Positions 1 through 8,685 of a stretch of DNA of 64,000 nt are shown here, in pieces. The stretch spans positions 124,001 through 188,000 of the forward strand of contig JAKOVW010000079.1 in NCBI GenBank assembly GCA_029781865.1. Direction: 5' to 3'. Within the stretch, counting starts at the first letter, position 1. Each line of letters starts with the position of its first letter. A model generated the notes under the pieces. It ran no database searches, was not told where the DNA came from, and was given only the letters and a program-made list of their open reading frames with translations. The translations under genes and the position numbers were made by a program. Source of the DNA: Bacteroidota bacterium. Its GTDB lineage: Bacteria; Bacteroidota; Bacteroidia; Chitinophagales; Saprospiraceae.

Positions 1-482
1 GAATAAACCAGAGGACTTCCATTATTGCGGTTCAGCTCAAGTCGCACACTATCCCCATCATTCAAAGTGATATCCTTAACACCAAACTTATAAAGGTAAT
101 TTGGAGCTGTTGCAAATGGACCGTCAATTCTTTTGAAATAGACCGTATCTAATTTGCCATTAATAACTCTGATTTCCTTAATTTCATTATTTCCATCAAC
201 TCTGGTTAGCGTGCACTCCTTATGGGTCTTTAAATTATATAATTTGACAACAGGATTGATATAATACAGGGAATCCGGCCTCTGTGCAATTTCAGACGCA
301 GGTATATTTTCATCCACGTAAGCCTTTTCAATCCGGAAATACTGGGTTGAATCAGATCGGTTGATGATGCCGTAAATCACAGGAATATCTTTGTAGGGTT
401 CCGTTAGCTGGAAGTCTTCTGAACAAGTGCTGAACAAGCAAATTGAAATAAGGCCTGAAGTAATATATTTCCATGAATTCAT
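1..482 (-). CDS. Putative lipoprotein, 3' part outside window (partial)
   Basis: An open frame of at least 160 codons runs from an ATG at 480-482 off the left edge, so the C-terminus is missing. The N-terminus is a short hydrophobic segment ending in a cysteine at residue 20 followed by acidic residues (SED), which suggests a lipoprotein signal, although the lipobox (F-S-T-C) is loose. The remainder looks like a beta-rich exported protein. I do not recognise the family with confidence; it resembles the many Bacteroidota lipoproteins of unknown role. It is divergent from panB. A good -7 promoter element (487-494) lies only four bases before the ATG. Confidence 0.7.
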   Translation of the reverse strand, partial: MNSWKYITSGLISICLFSTCSEDFQLTEPYKDIPVIYGIINRSDSTQYFRIEKAYVDENIPASEIAQRPDSLYYINPVVKLYNLKTHKECTLTRVDGNNEIKEIRVINGKLDTVYFKRIDGPFATAPNYLYKFGVKDITLNDGDSVRLELNRNNGSPLVY

Positions 483-486
483 AGCT

Positions 487-494
487 CAAAGATA
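487..494 (-). promoter_or_regulatory. Candidate Bacteroidota -7 element before the lipoprotein gene
   Basis: On the minus strand this reads TATCTTTG, a full match to the Bacteroidota sigma consensus TAnnTTTG. It ends four bases before the ATG at 482, so a transcript would have almost no leader. No good -33 TTTG is seen at the expected distance. Confidence 0.4.
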
Positions 495-583
495 AAGCGG
501 AAATCAACGTTTTTATAAAGTTTAACTTCTATACACTCTAACGGTTATCCCATTGAATATTGTAAGATTCGCCAAGGACTTTC

Positions 584-591
584 TAACTTTA
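584..591 (+). promoter_or_regulatory. Candidate -7 element before panB
   Basis: TAACTTTA matches TAnnTTTG except for the last base. An ATTG at 559-562 lies 21 bases upstream and could serve as the -33 element. The motif ends four bases before the panB ATG, which would give a leaderless or nearly leaderless mRNA. Confidence 0.35.
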
Positions 592-595
592 CACC

Positions 596-1411
596 ATGTC
601 TTTACACAAAGAGCTAAAAAGAATCACCACGAATACGATCCAGGAAATGAAGGCCGCCGGCGAGAAGATTGCCATGCTAACGGCTTATGATTTTTCCATG
701 GCTAAGCTGCTTGACGAGGCAGGCATTGATATTCTCCTTGTAGGCGATTCAGCATCGAATGTCATGGCAGGACATGAAACTACTCTGCCCATTACTCTTG
801 ATCAAATGATTTATCATGCACAATCGGTTGTGCGCGCTGCCAAACATTGCCTGGTTGTCGTCGATTTGCCTTTTGGGTCTTACCAGGGTAATACCAAAAG
901 AGCGCTTGAGTCATCTATTCGGATTATGAAGGAAAGTGGCGCTCATGCGGTAAAACTGGAAGGTGGAGCTGAAGTTGCCGATTCCGTTAAACGAATTCTT
1001 TCTGCGGGTATTCCGGTAATGGGTCATTTAGGGCTCACTCCCCAGTCTATTTATAAATTCGGAACTTATGTAGTTAGAGCCAAAGAGGAAGCTGAAGCTG
1101 AAAAGCTGAAAAGAGATGCGATGATTCTCCAGCAATCCGGTTGCTTTAGCCTGGTTCTGGAAAAAATTCCTGCCAAATTGGCGACCGAAGTAAGTAAAAA
1201 TTTATCTATTCCTACGATTGGAATTGGTGCCGGCTCTGGTACAGACGGCCAGGTTCTGGTAAGTCATGATATGCTGGGGATTAATCATGAATTTCACCCA
1301 CGATTTTTGCGCCGATATGCGAGTCTTGCTGACATAATAGCTCAGGCAGTCATCAATTATACAAAAGACGTCAAAAGCCACAATTTTCCGAGTGAAGCTG
1401 AGCAGTATTGA
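596..1411 (+). CDS. panB: 3-methyl-2-oxobutanoate hydroxymethyltransferase (PanB)
   Basis: PanB transfers a hydroxymethyl group from 5,10-methylene-THF to alpha-ketoisovalerate to make ketopantoate, the first step toward pantothenate and CoA; it is cytosolic and Mg-dependent. The 271-residue protein has the usual length and landmarks: TAYD at 29-32, VGDS at 49-52, D89 and E121 (with D51 the expected metal ligands), HLGLTPQ near 143-149, and GIGAG near 213. The N-terminal pattern matches Bacteroidota PanB, which supports this ATG. Its TGA overlaps the mltG ATG by one base (TGATG), so the two are probably co-transcribed. coaD, a later step of CoA synthesis, is at 50 kb and not linked. Confidence 0.97.
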   Translation: MSLHKELKRITTNTIQEMKAAGEKIAMLTAYDFSMAKLLDEAGIDILLVGDSASNVMAGHETTLPITLDQMIYHAQSVVRAAKHCLVVVDLPFGSYQGNTKRALESSIRIMKESGAHAVKLEGGAEVADSVKRILSAGIPVMGHLGLTPQSIYKFGTYVVRAKEEAEAEKLKRDAMILQQSGCFSLVLEKIPAKLATEVSKNLSIPTIGIGAGSGTDGQVLVSHDMLGINHEFHPRFLRRYASLADIIAQAVINYTKDVKSHNFPSEAEQY

Positions 1412-2412
1412 TGAATATCAGAAGAGTAGCTATCAAATTTATACTAATTCTATGCCTGATTTCAGGTATTGTAGGTTTGCTGGCTTATTATGCCGCGTTT
1501 AAGCCCAATCTCAGAAATGAAAAACCTGTTTACGAACTATTTATCAGACCAGATGAAGCAGATATTGATTTAGGACTTAAACTCGATAGTATTGTTTGTG
1601 ACACTACCACTTTTACCCAATTGTCCAGGATAATGAATTTTTCCAGGCTCAAACCCGGCCGGTATTTATTTAAACCTGAAATGAACAACTTTGAAATCAT
1701 TAATAAACTTAAAAAAGGGGTTCAGGATCCCTTGCGGGTTACTATTAATAATGTGAGAGATATCTATCAATTATCAGCTAAACTTGGAAATGAACTTTTA
1801 TTGGATTCCATTGATTTTGTGAAATTACTCACGGATACAAATACCCTTCATGGAATAAACTACACGCAAGAAAATATCCTAAGTTTATTTATTCCCAACT
1901 CGTATGAAATGTATTGGACCATTTCAGGTGAACGGTTTTTACAACGAATGATTCGTGAAAATGAATCGTTTTGGAATCGGGAAAAAAGAAATGAAAAAGC
2001 ATTGGCGAAAGCATTGTCGCCGAAAGAAATTTATACCATTGCTTCCATTGTAGAAAAAGAAACGCTTCTTGAAAGTGAAAAACCTAAAATAGCAGGTGTC
2101 TATATTAACCGCCTGAAATCCGGTATGAAATTACAAGCTGATCCAACAGTTGTTTTTGCATTGGGTATAAGTGGGTTACAACGCGTTTTATTAGAGCACC
2201 TCAGATTTGAATCTCCCTATAATACATACATCGTAGATGGATTGCCCCCTGGCCCGATTTGCATGCCATCTGTAAGTACTATTGATTCTGTTTTAAATTC
2301 TGAAAATATCGAATATTTGTTCTTTTGTGCAAAACCCGGATACGATGGTGGTCATGCCTTTTCAAAAACCCTCGAAGCACATTCGCAAAATGCCAGAATC
2401 TACCGGCAGTAG
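1411..2412 (+). CDS. mltG: Endolytic murein transglycosylase MltG (YceG-like)
   Basis: MltG is an inner-membrane lytic transglycosylase that cuts nascent glycan strands and so ends their elongation. The 333-residue protein starts with a basic N-terminus and one membrane helix (about 8-28), followed by a periplasmic YceG domain. The signature ASIVEKET is at 211-218 with the expected catalytic glutamate at E215, followed by INRL and the LQADPTV motif. A TTG three bases upstream is in frame, but the ATG at 1411 overlapping the panB stop is the better start. The pairing with panB implies only co-transcription, not a shared pathway. Confidence 0.93.
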   Translation: MNIRRVAIKFILILCLISGIVGLLAYYAAFKPNLRNEKPVYELFIRPDEADIDLGLKLDSIVCDTTTFTQLSRIMNFSRLKPGRYLFKPEMNNFEIINKLKKGVQDPLRVTINNVRDIYQLSAKLGNELLLDSIDFVKLLTDTNTLHGINYTQENILSLFIPNSYEMYWTISGERFLQRMIRENESFWNREKRNEKALAKALSPKEIYTIASIVEKETLLESEKPKIAGVYINRLKSGMKLQADPTVVFALGISGLQRVLLEHLRFESPYNTYIVDGLPPGPICMPSVSTIDSVLNSENIEYLFFCAKPGYDGGHAFSKTLEAHSQNARIYRQ

Positions 2413-2668
2413 CTAAACAAAGAAAGGATCAGATAAGTTTGAAAGATAATTGATCATTCCGGAAACTCCATATAGTTTAACTTAGTCACTCTTATAAATT
2501 AAATTCTATTCACTGTATTTAATAGAACTTAAATTTTCTAATGATCCGGAATGAACTGAACTGAATTCCCTTCAAAATTCGATTAATAAAAAAAAATGAC
2601 CTGTTATCAATCCAGATAATGGATGAATAAAATTCCGAAGCATCAAAATAACCGTAAACTTAGATTGC

Positions 2669-3190
2669 TTAGCCTTTTATTTCTGGTAATGAATCCCTTC
2701 TGCTTAATTTGATTTGCCAGGGATTGTTTCCATATTTGGAGGTTCCGATTAAAATCATATGACTGGGATCAACTTTTACTTTCCATTCTGATGAAGTACC
2801 GGATGTTGACCTCATTTCCAGCAAAGTCGTTTTTTCATCATAGATATAGCGGCCATCTTCTGTCGTTTCTTTATAAAGTCCTTTTTTATAATGACCTTTG
2901 GGAAGCAGATCCAGCCATTGTCCTTTAAATATATTTTCTTTTGGAGTTGGATCTTTTAAAGACAATCCAAAGGTATAATGCCATATTTCATCGACGAGAT
3001 CAGGTACATCCTGTTGGGCGTCCGCCAGTTTAATAAAAGCATCGTCCAGTTTACCCATTACAGGCGCAGGTGCTTTAATCTCTTGTACATTTGGCTCAGG
3101 AGCTTTTTCGGAGACGATTCCAGGATTCTTCTCTTTATTTTTACAGGTTAATAGACAAACGGATAATAAAAATATAATTACGGGTTTCAT
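2669..3190 (-). CDS. Putative lipoprotein of unknown function
   Basis: The 173-residue protein begins with a lipoprotein-type signal: MKPV, a hydrophobic stretch, then L-L-T-C at about residue 16, and a lysine-rich, proline-containing spacer (about 17-48). The rest is a small mixed alpha/beta domain with no motif I can name. I chose the ATG at 3188-3190 rather than the in-frame codon at 3232 because it puts the signal peptide at the N-terminus and removes overlap with tilS. It is divergent from tilS with only 12 bases between starts and convergent with mltG. The 256-base gap to mltG shows no gene. The function is unknown. Confidence 0.75.
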   Translation of the reverse strand: MKPVIIFLLSVCLLTCKNKEKNPGIVSEKAPEPNVQEIKAPAPVMGKLDDAFIKLADAQQDVPDLVDEIWHYTFGLSLKDPTPKENIFKGQWLDLLPKGHYKKGLYKETTEDGRYIYDEKTTLLEMRSTSGTSSEWKVKVDPSHMILIGTSKYGNNPWQIKLSRRDSLPEIKG

Positions 3191-3202
3191 TAGACAATAT
3201 TT

Positions 3203-4516
3203 ATGTTTCAAAAACTTCGCAAAGTTATCCAAAAAGAGGAATTGTTTACCAAAAAGGATTTATTGCTTGTTGGTGTAAGTGGCGGAGCTGACTCGATGTC
3301 TTTATGCCATTTTCTTTATGAAGAAGGTTATTCCTTTGTCATGGTACATTGCAATTATCATTTACGGGAAAACGATTCTATTCTGGATGAGCATTTTTTG
3401 AGAGTATGGGCTGGTGAACGCAACATTTCCATTTTTATAAGCTCCTGTAAATTACAGCAAAACAGGAATATTCAGGAAGAAGCGCGAAACCTTCGGTATG
3501 CCTATTTTAACGAAATCAAGAACCAGGAACATTGCACCTGCATTCTCACTGCTCACCACCTGAATGATCAGGTAGAAACGTTTTTTATCAATCTGGGCAG
3601 AGGTTCAGGAATCAGAGGTCTTAAAGGAATGCTGCACAAGTCAGGCGACCTGATCAAGCCGTTATTAACGGTAACCAAACAGGAAATTTATGATTTTACA
3701 ATAGAACATAATGTTCCTTACCGTGAAGATAAATCAAACCAGTCCAACTACTATCTGCGCAATTTTTACAGAAATGAAATAATACCATCCATTGTTAACC
3801 GGATTCCTTCATTCAATGAAATGGTGAACCGAAGTATGAATCACCTCGCTGAAGTTAATCTCTTATTAGAAGAGGTATATAAAGATTGGCAGAAGGATAA
3901 TATTAGTTCGAATGGCGAATCAATAATCATCAGCAAGCCGGAGTTGGTTCGATTTTATCTTGTTAGTCAATATTTATCAGAATTGGGATACCATCCGGAA
4001 ACAATTGATCAAATCAAATCAAATTATTCACACACCGGTAAAATATTCACCGATAAGAATGGACATGAGTTGCTTAACGACAGAGATACCATTGTGATAA
4101 GAATGAAAAAGAACCTGAAGGATGAAGAGTGTTTTTCGATATTCGGAGATGAATCAGAATTAATTGTGCCCTGGGGTATTTTTTCCTGTAGCAGTTTTGC
4201 TGCATCTGCAAATCCATTCGTTTTTCCAAAGAATAATGATGAGATTCTCCTGGATAAAATGAGCTTAAAATTCCCATTGCTTCTTAGGAAATGGATGCCA
4301 GGTGATTTTATAAAACCATTGGGAATGAAAGGAAGCACTAAAAAAATACAAGATGTGTTGACCAACCAAAAAATTTCAATTTTTGGGAAGGAAAAAATTT
4401 ACGTCTTAATTTCTGGGAATGAAATCGTATGGATTCCTGGTATCATGAGATCTGAAGTCGCCAAAATTGAACCTCGCAGCGAAAGTATATTGCGAATCGA
4501 ATACAAAAAGATCTAG
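3203..4516 (+). CDS. tilS: tRNA(Ile)-lysidine synthetase TilS
   Basis: TilS attaches lysine to the wobble C34 of the minor tRNA-Ile (CAU anticodon) using ATP, changing both its charging and its codon reading. The 437-residue protein has the PP-loop SGGADS at 26-31 in the N-terminal adenylation domain. The C-terminal half has the TilS tail, with a characteristic W-x-x-G-D-x-x-x-P-x-G segment (RKWMPGDFIKPLGM). The length is normal for the family. It is divergent from a lipoprotein gene and converges on an exported protein gene four bases away. Confidence 0.95.
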   Translation: MFQKLRKVIQKEELFTKKDLLLVGVSGGADSMSLCHFLYEEGYSFVMVHCNYHLRENDSILDEHFLRVWAGERNISIFISSCKLQQNRNIQEEARNLRYAYFNEIKNQEHCTCILTAHHLNDQVETFFINLGRGSGIRGLKGMLHKSGDLIKPLLTVTKQEIYDFTIEHNVPYREDKSNQSNYYLRNFYRNEIIPSIVNRIPSFNEMVNRSMNHLAEVNLLLEEVYKDWQKDNISSNGESIIISKPELVRFYLVSQYLSELGYHPETIDQIKSNYSHTGKIFTDKNGHELLNDRDTIVIRMKKNLKDEECFSIFGDESELIVPWGIFSCSSFAASANPFVFPKNNDEILLDKMSLKFPLLLRKWMPGDFIKPLGMKGSTKKIQDVLTNQKISIFGKEKIYVLISGNEIVWIPGIMRSEVAKIEPRSESILRIEYKKI

Positions 4517-4520
4517 AGAT

Positions 4521-5396
4521 TTATTTTGGTTTTTCTTTTCCAAACAGATCTTTTTTGTTTCCGTCTAAAACGGGCTTTTCTCTGGGCGGAGTATCCAGTG
4601 TTTTTAGTTTGAGATAAGGATTGTAATTCCAATACTGATCATTCAATTCGTATGATTCAAATGTTCCATCCGGTGCAAGAATTATCTCGGCGGATTTAGG
4701 ATCCGTAAATTGCTCTACATGATCGTAGTATATCATTTTAGATTCTTCATCATATTTCAAAGCCACATTTGCGGATGGTGAATAAGCAATCAGTTTTCTG
4801 TAACCAAAATCTTCTTCTCCTTTTGCGTCTTTATATTTAAATCTGGGAGCTCCAAAAATTACTTTTCCATCTTCTATTTTTATCAATTCTATAATCCTGT
4901 ATTTGAAACCGGTATTTGAAAACCGATAGCCGAAAACAGTGTAAAAACCATCCAGCGTTATTGGTAAAAAGTGATAATACATTGCTCCATACCAATTGTC
5001 GCGGTCCATAGACTCATAATTAATCCGATCCAGATTCCGGTTTATGGATTTAAGAAATACAGGTTTGTTATTTTTAGAAAAAATATAAGCACAATAATGA
5101 TAATCCTTATTTTGAATCTCAATTTGCCAGGAAATGATTTTTATGGAATGATCGTCCGATTCAGTAATAATAAATGATGGATGAAATGTCAAAAGGTTAC
5201 TGTCATTGTTATTTTGAATGAGCCGCGAAGCGAGTTCCTGAAAATGGGCTTCCGCAAAGGCCTTATTTTCGGGTAGTTTAAGGGAGAACATGGCATCGCC
5301 ATAAAACTTCATGCTATCAATTGGACTCGTAAGAGCCTGAGCGGACAATTGTTTTTCAGAAAATAACAGTAGAACAATGTATAAAGTAAATTTCAT
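4521..5396 (-). CDS. Exported protein of unknown function
   Basis: The 291-residue protein has a clear signal peptide (about 1-20, ending LSAQ). The mature part looks beta-rich, with many aromatic residues and charged loops, and ends in a lysine/proline-rich tail. An in-frame upstream start at 5441 exists, but it would place 15 extra residues before the signal peptide and overlap the neighbouring gene. I therefore use the ATG at 5394-5396. It lies downstream of the thioredoxin-fold gene on the same strand with 34 bases between them, so co-transcription is plausible. I do not recognise the family. Confidence 0.75.
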   Translation of the reverse strand: MKFTLYIVLLLFSEKQLSAQALTSPIDSMKFYGDAMFSLKLPENKAFAEAHFQELASRLIQNNNDSNLLTFHPSFIITESDDHSIKIISWQIEIQNKDYHYCAYIFSKNNKPVFLKSINRNLDRINYESMDRDNWYGAMYYHFLPITLDGFYTVFGYRFSNTGFKYRIIELIKIEDGKVIFGAPRFKYKDAKGEEDFGYRKLIAYSPSANVALKYDEESKMIYYDHVEQFTDPKSAEIILAPDGTFESYELNDQYWNYNPYLKLKTLDTPPREKPVLDGNKKDLFGKEKPK

Positions 5397-5430
5397 GGGC
5401 AGATAACGGAAAGATATAGGCTTATTATTG

Positions 5431-5952
5431 TCAGGATACACAACTGACCATTTTCAAATAATCAGGTTTGTCTGATGCGTATTTATGTTTAAATTCTGAA
5501 AGCACTTTTCCTTTTGAAATCACAAAAACTCCGGGCATTTGAAAACCATCCCCTATTTGCCTTCCAAAGCCATATCCTTTAATAATTCCCGCCTCTATAC
5601 CACGCACCCAGCTTCTGAATCCGAACAATTGATTGAAAGTACCTTTTATTAGTCCAAAGTCAGTATAGTATTTGCATTCCGGATCAGAAACACGGGTTAC
5701 ATCCCCTAATGCATATTTTTCAAAATACTTGGAAGCTATATCTTCCAAAGACATATGGACTAAAATCAACTCTGCATTTTTCAATTTTTCTGAATTCTGA
5801 AGATCAGATAACTCTTTTAATGCTTCTTTGCAAAAAGTACAGCCGAAGTGACGCAAAAAAACCAGCAAGACATCTTTCTTTCTGGAAATTTCCAAAACGG
5901 AAACACCACGATTGGTAATCATGCTTTGTAAAAGTTCAGTTGTGGAAATCAT
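5431..5952 (-). CDS. AhpC/TSA-type thioredoxin-fold redox protein
   Basis: A 173-residue cytosolic-looking protein with a thioredoxin-like fold. A hydrophobic beta strand leads to FGCTFC with a C38-x-x-C41 active-site pair, and a later G-V-F-V-I-S-K-G strand carries the position normally holding the cis-proline. It resembles peroxiredoxin-like proteins of the PRXL2/SelL-related type, which reduce disulfides or peroxides. The exact substrate cannot be read from sequence. There is no signal peptide. The gene may share a transcript with the exported protein downstream. Confidence 0.75.
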   Translation of the reverse strand: MISTTELLQSMITNRGVSVLEISRKKDVLLVFLRHFGCTFCKEALKELSDLQNSEKLKNAELILVHMSLEDIASKYFEKYALGDVTRVSDPECKYYTDFGLIKGTFNQLFGFRSWVRGIEAGIIKGYGFGRQIGDGFQMPGVFVISKGKVLSEFKHKYASDKPDYLKMVSCVS

Positions 5953-6109
5953 GTGGAGAAAACAAGATCTGTATTGAAAGGTTTAATTTCAACACAACCA
6001 GGAATTCGTTGACGGAAGTAACGAATTAGTCAAAACGGCAGGAAATACCTTATCTAGAATTTATCTGAATAGCTAAATCCCCTTTGAGTAAGAAAGAATT
6101 TTCATTCAT

Positions 6110-7045
6110 TTAAGCAGCCGGAAGTTTATCATAAACTTCCATGGTGACTTTTACTTCTGCGGCAGATTGATGAAGTAGTTGTTTTTCTGAATCCGATAAC
6201 TTTAGTTCGAGAATCTGTTCGATACCATTTTGGCCTAGTTTAACCGGTACCCCTACAAAGACATCATTTAATCCATATTGACCATTTAATCTTGCGCAAC
6301 ATGGGAAAATGCGTTTTTCGTCTTTAGCTATGGCTTCAACCATTTGGGCAGCGGCAGCCCCCGGCGCATACCAGGCTGAGGTACCCATCAGTTTTACCAA
6401 TTCGCCACCCCCTACTTTAGTACGATCAACAATCGCATTCAATTTGCTTTCTTCAATTAATTCTGTCACAGGAATACCTGAAACCGTAGTGAATCTTGGC
6501 AAAGGCACCATAGAATCGCCATGGCCTCCCATTAGGATAGCCTGGATATCTTTAGGTGAAACATCCAAAGCTTCTGCCAGAAATGCTCTATACCTGGCAG
6601 TATCCAATATCCCGGCCATTCCAAAAACCCTGTGATCTGAGATGCCGGAAACCTTATATGCAGCATAAGTCATGACATCCAAAGGATTTGAAACAACAAT
6701 GATAATGGGATTCGAAGAGTATTTGACCACAGAGGCTGTAACGGAATTGACAATCCCTGCATTGGTACTGATCAGGTCATCTCTGGACATACCTGGTTTT
6801 CTGGGCAATCCGGCCGTGATCACGACAATATCCGAGTCTTTGGTTTTGGAGTAATCATCAGTTCCAATCAAACGGGTAGAATAATAATCTATGGGGGCTT
6901 GTTGCCAGGAATCCAGAGCTTTGCCCTGCGCCAAATCTCCTTTGATATCAACCAGTACGATTTCTTTAATAAAATCCTTGTGCGCCAATACGTTAGCTAC
7001 AGTAGCACCAACATTTCCAGCGCCTATGACGGTAACTTTATTCAT
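6110..7045 (-). CDS. mdh: Malate dehydrogenase
   Basis: Mdh interconverts malate and oxaloacetate with NAD(H) in the TCA cycle. The 311-residue protein belongs to the LDH-like MDH group. It has the nucleotide-binding GAGNVG at 8-13, the active-site loop GLPRKPGMSRDD near 79-90 with substrate-binding arginines, and GGHGDS with catalytic H175. It is a single gene with a strong divergent promoter shared with the neighbouring protease. sucC, another TCA-cycle gene, is about 3 kb away on the other strand. Confidence 0.96.
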   Translation of the reverse strand: MNKVTVIGAGNVGATVANVLAHKDFIKEIVLVDIKGDLAQGKALDSWQQAPIDYYSTRLIGTDDYSKTKDSDIVVITAGLPRKPGMSRDDLISTNAGIVNSVTASVVKYSSNPIIIVVSNPLDVMTYAAYKVSGISDHRVFGMAGILDTARYRAFLAEALDVSPKDIQAILMGGHGDSMVPLPRFTTVSGIPVTELIEESKLNAIVDRTKVGGGELVKLMGTSAWYAPGAAAAQMVEAIAKDEKRIFPCCARLNGQYGLNDVFVGVPVKLGQNGIEQILELKLSDSEKQLLHQSAAEVKVTMEVYDKLPAA

Positions 7046-7071
7046 TTTTGATCGTTATGTATTTTATTGCG

Positions 7072-7079
7072 CAAAACTA
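7072..7079 (-). promoter_or_regulatory. mdh promoter -7 element
   Basis: The minus strand reads TAGTTTTG, a full match to TAnnTTTG, ending 26 bases before the mdh ATG. It sits back to back with the plus-strand element at 7092-7099, so mdh and the protease gene share a compact divergent promoter region. Confidence 0.5.
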
Positions 7080-7091
7080 AAAAGGAAGTAT

Positions 7092-7099
7092 TAATTTTG
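7092..7099 (+). promoter_or_regulatory. Promoter -7 element for the first metalloprotease gene
   Basis: TAATTTTG matches TAnnTTTG fully. A TTG at 7067-7069, 22 bases upstream, may be the -33 element. The predicted transcript start near 7106 gives a leader of about 28 bases. Confidence 0.5.
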
Positions 7100-7133
7100 T
7101 GTGCGCTAATCATTATATTTTAAATACTTATTC

Positions 7134-8675
7134 ATGACAAAATTTTTTTATTTATTTCTATTGACATTTCTACTTGTGAACTTTGGATTTTCACAAGGTG
7201 TTTTGGGCGTCTGCGGAACAAATGCCTATGATAATTACCTGATAAAACAACGTATGCTGGAAAACAGAGCGGAATGGGAAAATAAAGTATTACAAAGAGG
7301 CGGAGCACTCACTTACATTCCTATTACATATTGGGCAGTAGCTAAAAATGACGGTTCTGGCAGAGTTCCCTACAAAAATATAATTGATAACATTTGTTGC
7401 CTGAATTCAACAATATATAATTCTTTCGGTATATTTCTCTACATAAAAGGGATCTTTGATTTAAACAATACTTACATCTACGATGATCCCAGCAGTACTC
7501 TTGGAAAAGCATACATCAACCAAATTATGCAAGCCAACTATAATTCTGTAAACGTTTTTGTTTCCAATGGAGTAAACGGAGCTGATGCTGGTGTGCTGGC
7601 TTTTTATAATCCCCAGGGAGATTATGTCGTCTGCGGTAAAAAGAATCTGAATTCAAGTTGTCCGACTTTAGGACACGAAATCGGACATTTCTTTTCGCTT
7701 GCGCATACCTTCTTTGGCTGGGAAGGTACTATTTATAACGATTTGACTATGAATTGTATCAAAGCAACTCCGACAACGATTCCTATGAGCGGTGAATTGG
7801 TTGAATATGTGGACAGAAATAAACCAGGTACTACTTCTGGAAAAAAGAACTGCGAAGAGGCAGCTGATGGATTCTGTGATACTCCTGCTGATTATGAATT
7901 GGGTTATGGCTGGACTGGAGGTTGCGATTATAATGGATGTGCACGCGATCCTGATAATGTTCAACTGGATCCTTCTGAAGTTAATCTTATGGGATATTTT
8001 CTTAATTGTATAAAAGAATTTTCGCAAAATCAAAAGGATGCAATTCTCAAAGACATGCTTTCCAATAAGCGGAATTTTTTACGGAAGGTCAATTATACCC
8101 CTAAAGCAGAAGTGACGGATCAACCTTTTTATATTACACCGACAAACTCCAATCCGGCTAAAGGTTATGATACGATAAAGTTTGACTGGGAAGATGTTCC
8201 CAATGCAGACTATTATGTTTTTGATATTGCTGAAAACAATGGCTTTAACTTAAATCCAAAAACGTTTATTCTAACGCATTCGGATACCACTCTTACCAAT
8301 TTAATCAAAAACCATACGTACTATTGGAGAGTTACTCCGTATAATTCAAATAGTTTCTGCGTTGAACCACGTGTCGTTATTTTCAGATCACCTGCATGGA
8401 CTGTAGCAAGTGAAAATATTGAAATCAATGGCTTGTCCAGCTATATAAATCAATTGAGTCCTGGCGAATCAAAATTGGTGATTAATTGTGATCAGTCTCA
8501 AGTGGTCAGTGTGCAAATATTGAACGCCAGTGCACAAATTATTGAATCTCATAAAATACAATTGAACAACGGTGAAAACAATGTCAATTTAGATCAGTTG
8601 ATTCCAGGATTTTATTTATACCGAATAATAAATGAAAGCAGGAATGAAAATGTCGGCAAGTTCGTAAAGTTATAA
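7134..8675 (+). CDS. Secreted M43-like (pappalysin-type) metalloprotease with T9SS C-terminal domain
   Basis: The 513-residue protein has a signal peptide (about 1-20, ending FSQ). A metzincin-type catalytic domain carries the zinc motif HEIGHFFSLAH at 181-191 and a Met-turn methionine at M286 (NLMGY). Several cysteines probably form disulfides. After about residue 335 a fibronectin-III-like domain follows (W-x-D-V-P-N-A-x-x-Y), and the last ~75 residues look like a type IX secretion sorting domain ending in a GKFVKL-type strand. It is therefore likely exported, passed through the outer membrane by T9SS and released or anchored. It is a paralogue of the next gene 10 bases downstream, apparently a tandem duplication. 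Substrates are unknown. Confidence 0.88.
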   Translation: MTKFFYLFLLTFLLVNFGFSQGVLGVCGTNAYDNYLIKQRMLENRAEWENKVLQRGGALTYIPITYWAVAKNDGSGRVPYKNIIDNICCLNSTIYNSFGIFLYIKGIFDLNNTYIYDDPSSTLGKAYINQIMQANYNSVNVFVSNGVNGADAGVLAFYNPQGDYVVCGKKNLNSSCPTLGHEIGHFFSLAHTFFGWEGTIYNDLTMNCIKATPTTIPMSGELVEYVDRNKPGTTSGKKNCEEAADGFCDTPADYELGYGWTGGCDYNGCARDPDNVQLDPSEVNLMGYFLNCIKEFSQNQKDAILKDMLSNKRNFLRKVNYTPKAEVTDQPFYITPTNSNPAKGYDTIKFDWEDVPNADYYVFDIAENNGFNLNPKTFILTHSDTTLTNLIKNHTYYWRVTPYNSNSFCVEPRVVIFRSPAWTVASENIEINGLSSYINQLSPGESKLVINCDQSQVVSVQILNASAQIIESHKIQLNNGENNVNLDQLIPGFYLYRIINESRNENVGKFVKL

Positions 8676-8685
8676 TCCCGGAAAC

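Noticed and set aside
1408-1410. TTG as the MltG start
   Set aside because: The ATG directly after it at 1411 overlaps the panB TGA in the usual TGATG coupling and gives a normal N-terminus.
2454-2554. 10-bp inverted repeat TCATTCCGGA (2454-2463) and TCCGGAATGA (2545-2554) in the mltG-lipoprotein gap
   Set aside because: The arms are 81 bases apart, with no T-run and no wider symmetry. In AT-rich DNA this may be chance, and nothing else links it to a site or RNA.
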